DNA from: Cytophagales bacterium
GTDB taxonomy: Bacteria > Bacteroidota > Bacteroidia > Cytophagales > Cyclobacteriaceae
Assembly: GCA_003537495.1 (NCBI GenBank)
Contig: DPSB01000526.1
Location: 1 to 6,364 of the forward strand
DNA length: 6,364 bases
Reading direction: 5' to 3'
This document shows positions 5,181 to 6,364 of the stretch, piece by piece. The notes under the pieces were generated by a model, which did no database searches, was not told the origin of the DNA, and was given only the letters and a program-made list of their open reading frames with translations. Position 1 is the first letter of the stretch. Each line of letters opens with the position of its first letter. A program made the translations under genes and the position numbers.

Positions 5181-6364
5181 ATGAAGATTTCCTACAACTG
5201 GCTAAAGCAATACATCGATATACCCGAATCGGCTGAAGATATTGGTAAAGTGCTAACCTCCACCGGCCTGGAAGTAGAAAGTGTAGAGGCTTTTGAAACC
5301 GTTAAAGGTGGACTTGCAGGTTTGGTAATTGGCGAAGTGCTTACCTGTAGCAAACATCCCAATGCCGACAAACTTTCGATAACCACGGTTAATGTTGGTG
5401 ATAAAGTTTTACCCATTGTATGTGGTGCTGCCAATGTAGCTGCCGGACAAAAAGTAGTAGTAGCCTTGCCTGGTACCACCGTTCACCCAACAAAAGGCGA
5501 ACCCTTTACTATCAAAGCAACCAAAATCAGAGGCGAAGTTTCAGAAGGAATGATTTGTGCCGAAGATGAAATCGGGTTGGGTGAAAGTCATGCTGGAATA
5601 ATGGTATTAAATACCAACACTCCAAATGGAACATCGGCTGCCGAATACTTCAATATTCAAACCGACTATTTGCTGGAAATTGGATTAACTCCCAACAGGG
5701 CCGATGCGGCCTCGCATATTGGCGTTGCACGCGATATTAAAGCTGCAAAGAAACGCACACTCAACGTTCCGGCTGTGGATGGATTCAAGATTGAAAATAA
5801 AAGCCTTACAATTCCAGTGGAGGTTGAAAATACTGTGGCTTGCCCGCGGTATTCGGCTGTAACCCTTTCTGGTGTTACCGTTAGCGAATCACCTGAGTGG
5901 TTGAAGAACCGGTTAAAATCCATTGGCCTCTCACCTATCAACAACATTGTTGATATCACCAACTTTGTATTGCACGAAACCGGTCAGCCTTTGCATGCTT
6001 TTGATGCCGATCAGATTACCGGCAAAAAAGTAATTGTAAAAACATTACCTGCCGGAACAAAATTCAAAACGCTAGACGATAAAGAACGCACGCTTACCGC
6101 GAACGATTTGATGATTTGCAATACAGCAGAACCGATGTGTATTGCCGGTGTGTTTGGTGGAATAAAATCGGGAATTACTGCCGCGACCAAAAATATATTT
6201 TTAGAGAGCGCATACTTCTCTGCCGATTATGTACGCAAAACCGGGATGCATCATCAATTAAAAACCGATGCATCCTTTCGGTTTGAACGCGGAACCGATC
6301 CGAACTTAACCGTGTATGCCTTAAAGCGTGCAGCATTACTGATTAAAGAAATTGCCGGGGGGTC
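5181..6364 (+). CDS. pheT: Phenylalanine--tRNA ligase beta subunit, partial
   Basis: The first 394 residues of the beta chain of the alpha2-beta2 enzyme that charges tRNA-Phe; the frame is open to the right edge and about half of the usual ~800 residues is missing. It opens with MKISYNWLKQYIDIP. The EMAPII-like tRNA-binding domain follows (about residues 40-150, with HPNADKL at 59-65 and ATKIRGEVSEGMICAEDEIG at 113-132), then the GLTPNRADAASHIGVARDI motif (168-186). The B3/B4 editing region comes next: NNIVDITNFVLHETGQPLHAFDAD at 254-277, then AGVFGG (322-327), NIFLESAYF (338-346) and KTDASFRFERGTDPN (361-375). The B5 and FDX-ACB domains lie outside the window. The start is fixed by the conserved N-terminus; there is no Shine-Dalgarno. 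No pheS is adjacent on the visible side, so the alpha subunit is encoded elsewhere. Confidence 0.97.
   Translation, partial: MKISYNWLKQYIDIPESAEDIGKVLTSTGLEVESVEAFETVKGGLAGLVIGEVLTCSKHPNADKLSITTVNVGDKVLPIVCGAANVAAGQKVVVALPGTTVHPTKGEPFTIKATKIRGEVSEGMICAEDEIGLGESHAGIMVLNTNTPNGTSAAEYFNIQTDYLLEIGLTPNRADAASHIGVARDIKAAKKRTLNVPAVDGFKIENKSLTIPVEVENTVACPRYSAVTLSGVTVSESPEWLKNRLKSIGLSPINNIVDITNFVLHETGQPLHAFDADQITGKKVIVKTLPAGTKFKTLDDKERTLTANDLMICNTAEPMCIAGVFGGIKSGITAATKNIFLESAYFSADYVRKTGMHHQLKTDASFRFERGTDPNLTVYALKRAALLIKEIAGG

Noticed and set aside
5192..5962. Minus-strand open frames inside pheT
   Set aside because: Antisense to highly conserved pheT motifs; no support for a second gene.

Overview
The window looks like ordinary chromosome from a member of the Bacteroidota, most likely a Cytophagales-type organism. 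The support is: Bacteroidota -7 promoter elements (TAnnTTTG) in front of several genes, weak or absent Shine-Dalgarno sequences, closest family resemblance of the exported proteins to Bacteroidota versions, and moderate GC content. The phylum is fairly secure; the order is a guess. Coding density is high, no stretch over 100 bases lacks a gene, and I found no rRNA, tRNA, CRISPR array, transposase or phage gene.

Layout. (1) Positions 1-1481 on the minus strand hold two exported enzymes that overlap by 20 bases: a zinc-dependent phospholipase C / S1-P1 nuclease-type protein, then a lipoprotein of the glucoamylase / GH144-like family that runs off the left edge. (2) A short divergent region leads to rpsT (ribosomal protein S20, 1573-1827, plus strand), which has the best promoter in the window and ends at a strong terminator with a UUCG tetraloop. 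(3) Positions 1924-4585 form a tight three-gene operon in which each junction is a 4-base ATGA overlap: radC (GTG start), a membrane-anchored class C beta-lactamase-like serine hydrolase, and a membrane-anchored DUF1684 protein. (4) Positions 4609-5146 hold a HicB-HicA type toxin-antitoxin pair in antitoxin-first order, with a 67-base gap containing a promoter-like element inside an imperfect palindrome. (5) pheT (phenylalanyl-tRNA synthetase beta subunit) starts at 5181 and is cut by the right edge at about half its usual length.

Functionally these are housekeeping genes (rpsT, radC, pheT) mixed with envelope or exported proteins and one small accessory module. The part most worth a second look is hicBA: a short HicB with no evident DNA-binding domain, reversed gene order, and a palindrome over the possible hicA promoter. 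I see no convincing new multi-gene system here.
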